Of a stretch of 64,000 nucleotides of DNA, positions 63,233-64,000 are shown piece by piece. A model generated the notes under the pieces. The model ran no database searches and was not told the DNA's origin. It saw only the letters and a program-made list of their open reading frames with translations. Positions within the stretch are counted from its first letter, which is position 1; every line of letters begins with the position of its first letter. The translations under genes and the position numbers were made by a program. The stretch is from Streptomyces pactum (GTDB lineage: Bacteria > Actinomycetota > Actinomycetes > Streptomycetales > Streptomycetaceae), in NCBI RefSeq assembly GCF_016031615.1, contig NZ_JACYXC010000001.1, positions 2,046,001 through 2,110,000 on the forward strand. The letters run 5' to 3'.

Positions 63233-63603
63233 CCCGCACCTGACGGAAGCCGTGCACCGACCGGCGGGCCCTCGGGGCCGGTGACCCGGCCGGGGCCCGC
63301 CGTCACCTGGAACCGGGCGGCACCGAGCGGCGGGGGCCGCCGGCCTCGGCGGGACCGGCCGGCAGCCGCGCCGCGCACGGCGCCGTGCCCGGCCCGGCCC
63401 GGCCCGGCCGGGGCAGGGCAGGGCAGGGCAGGAGACCGAGGCGGGCCCGGGCGAGCCGGCAGCCGTGGCAGGCGGTGGCGGGTGTCCGTGGCGGTGGGCG
63501 GGCGGAGGCCGGGTCCGTGGCGATGGGCGGGCGGGAGCGGCGGTGTCCGGGGCGCGTGAGGTGGCACGTAACGGCCGGCCCCGGAGGTGGCATCAGCCTG
63601 GCG
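63233..63603. other. Spacer between convergent genes with short repeats
   Basis: No gene is supported in 371 bp. Simple repeats (GGCCC)n and (GGGCA)n lie at about 63385-63432, and GGTGGCGGGTGTCCGTGGCGG-type words follow. Confidence 0.6.
63263..63301 (+). terminator. Terminator after the DUF3097 gene
   Basis: GGCGGGCC (63263-63270) pairs with GGCCCGCC (63294-63301), and inside GGCCGG pairs with CCGGCC around TGAC-rich loop bases. It lies 30 nt past the stop. Confidence 0.65.
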
Positions 63604-64000
63604 TCAGTCCACCAGGTCGCGCACCACCGCGTCCGCCAGCAGCCGCCCGCGCAGCGTCAGCACCGCGCGCCCGGTCTCGTACGCCCCGGGGTCCAGCAGT
63701 CCGTCCCGCACCGCGCGCGCCGCGGCCCGGTCACCCACCGGGGTGAGCAGGTCGCGCGGGCAGCCGTCGGCGAGGCGCAGTTCCAGCAGGATGCGCTCCA
63801 CCCGGCGGTCCTCCGCGGTGAGCACCTCGCGGCCGGCGCCGGGCGAACGGCCTTCGCTCAGCGCCTGGGCGTACGCGCCGGGGTGCTTCACGTTCCACCA
63901 GCGCACGCCGCCGATGTGGCTGTGCGCACCGGGGCCCGCGCCCCACCAGTCCGCGCCCCGCCAGTACAGCTCGTTGTGGTGGCAGCGGCCCCGCTCGGAA
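63604..64000 (-). CDS. hemW: Heme chaperone HemW, C-terminal part
   Basis: The last 132 codons are visible; the gene continues beyond the right edge. CHHNELYWRGADWWGAGPGA then HSHIGGVRWWNVKHPGAYAQ are typical of HemW (formerly annotated as oxygen-independent coproporphyrinogen oxidase-like). The HTH-like C-terminal end with LTLRGRLLADAVVRDLVD also fits. HemW is a radical-SAM-derived heme chaperone; its cluster lies outside the window. Confidence 0.93.
   Translation of the reverse strand, partial: SERGRCHHNELYWRGADWWGAGPGAHSHIGGVRWWNVKHPGAYAQALSEGRSPGAGREVLTAEDRRVERILLELRLADGCPRDLLTPVGDRAAARAVRDGLLDPGAYETGRAVLTLRGRLLADAVVRDLVD

Overview
The window is very GC-rich (by eye over 70%), with dense genes, GTG/TTG starts and long GC-rich spacers. 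Gene content and order point to a Streptomyces chromosome or a close relative. No rRNA, tRNA, CRISPR array, insertion sequence or phage gene was seen. All calls come from reading sequence and recalled family knowledge; no database search was run.

Layout. 0-5 kb: an XRE regulator cut by the window edge, a divergent MFS drug exporter, a TetR remnant, a GNAT-like transferase and an M16-type protein. 5.2-11.9 kb: conserved block of glyS, the zinc uptake operon znuA-znuC-znuB, zur, uppS and recO. 11.9-41 kb: a variable middle section. It holds a WhiJ/AbaA-like regulatory trio, an acyl-CoA ligase with LysR, an aldo/keto reductase with MerR, a cold-shock cluster (csp, DEAD-box helicase, CBS protein, unknown 102-aa protein), orphan SUKH-type immunity genes, and several probable resistance genes: a MefA-like MFS exporter, a tetracycline-type ribosomal protection GTPase with a leader ORF, a chloramphenicol phosphotransferase-like kinase, and an MMPL exporter next to a two-component system. 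A secreted subtilase and a LuxR regulator close this section. 40.9-64 kb: conserved block again: TerB-like protein, leuA with a leucine leader peptide, an M4 protease with an emfourin-type inhibitor, era, phoH-ybeY-CorC-like genes, rnz, HIT, rsmE, hrcA-dnaJ with CIRCE, DUF3097 and hemW.

How genes work together. Zinc uptake is probably controlled by the Zur encoded just downstream, through two Zur-like boxes on the znuA promoter. HrcA probably represses hrcA-dnaJ through CIRCE. leuA carries a classical leucine-rich leader peptide. The two-component pair probably acts on the palindromic region upstream of the MMPL gene. The MerR regulator at 17.4 kb probably twists the long-spacer promoter of the divergent reductase.

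Structural oddities worth attention: tandem repeats at or just past gene 3' ends (reductase at 16.4 kb, HxlR at 31.0 kb, MMPL at 35.4 kb, deaminase-like gene at 48.1 kb, dnaJ at 58.5 kb), and several probable leaderless transcripts with a TANNNT -10 box about 6 nt before the start codon.
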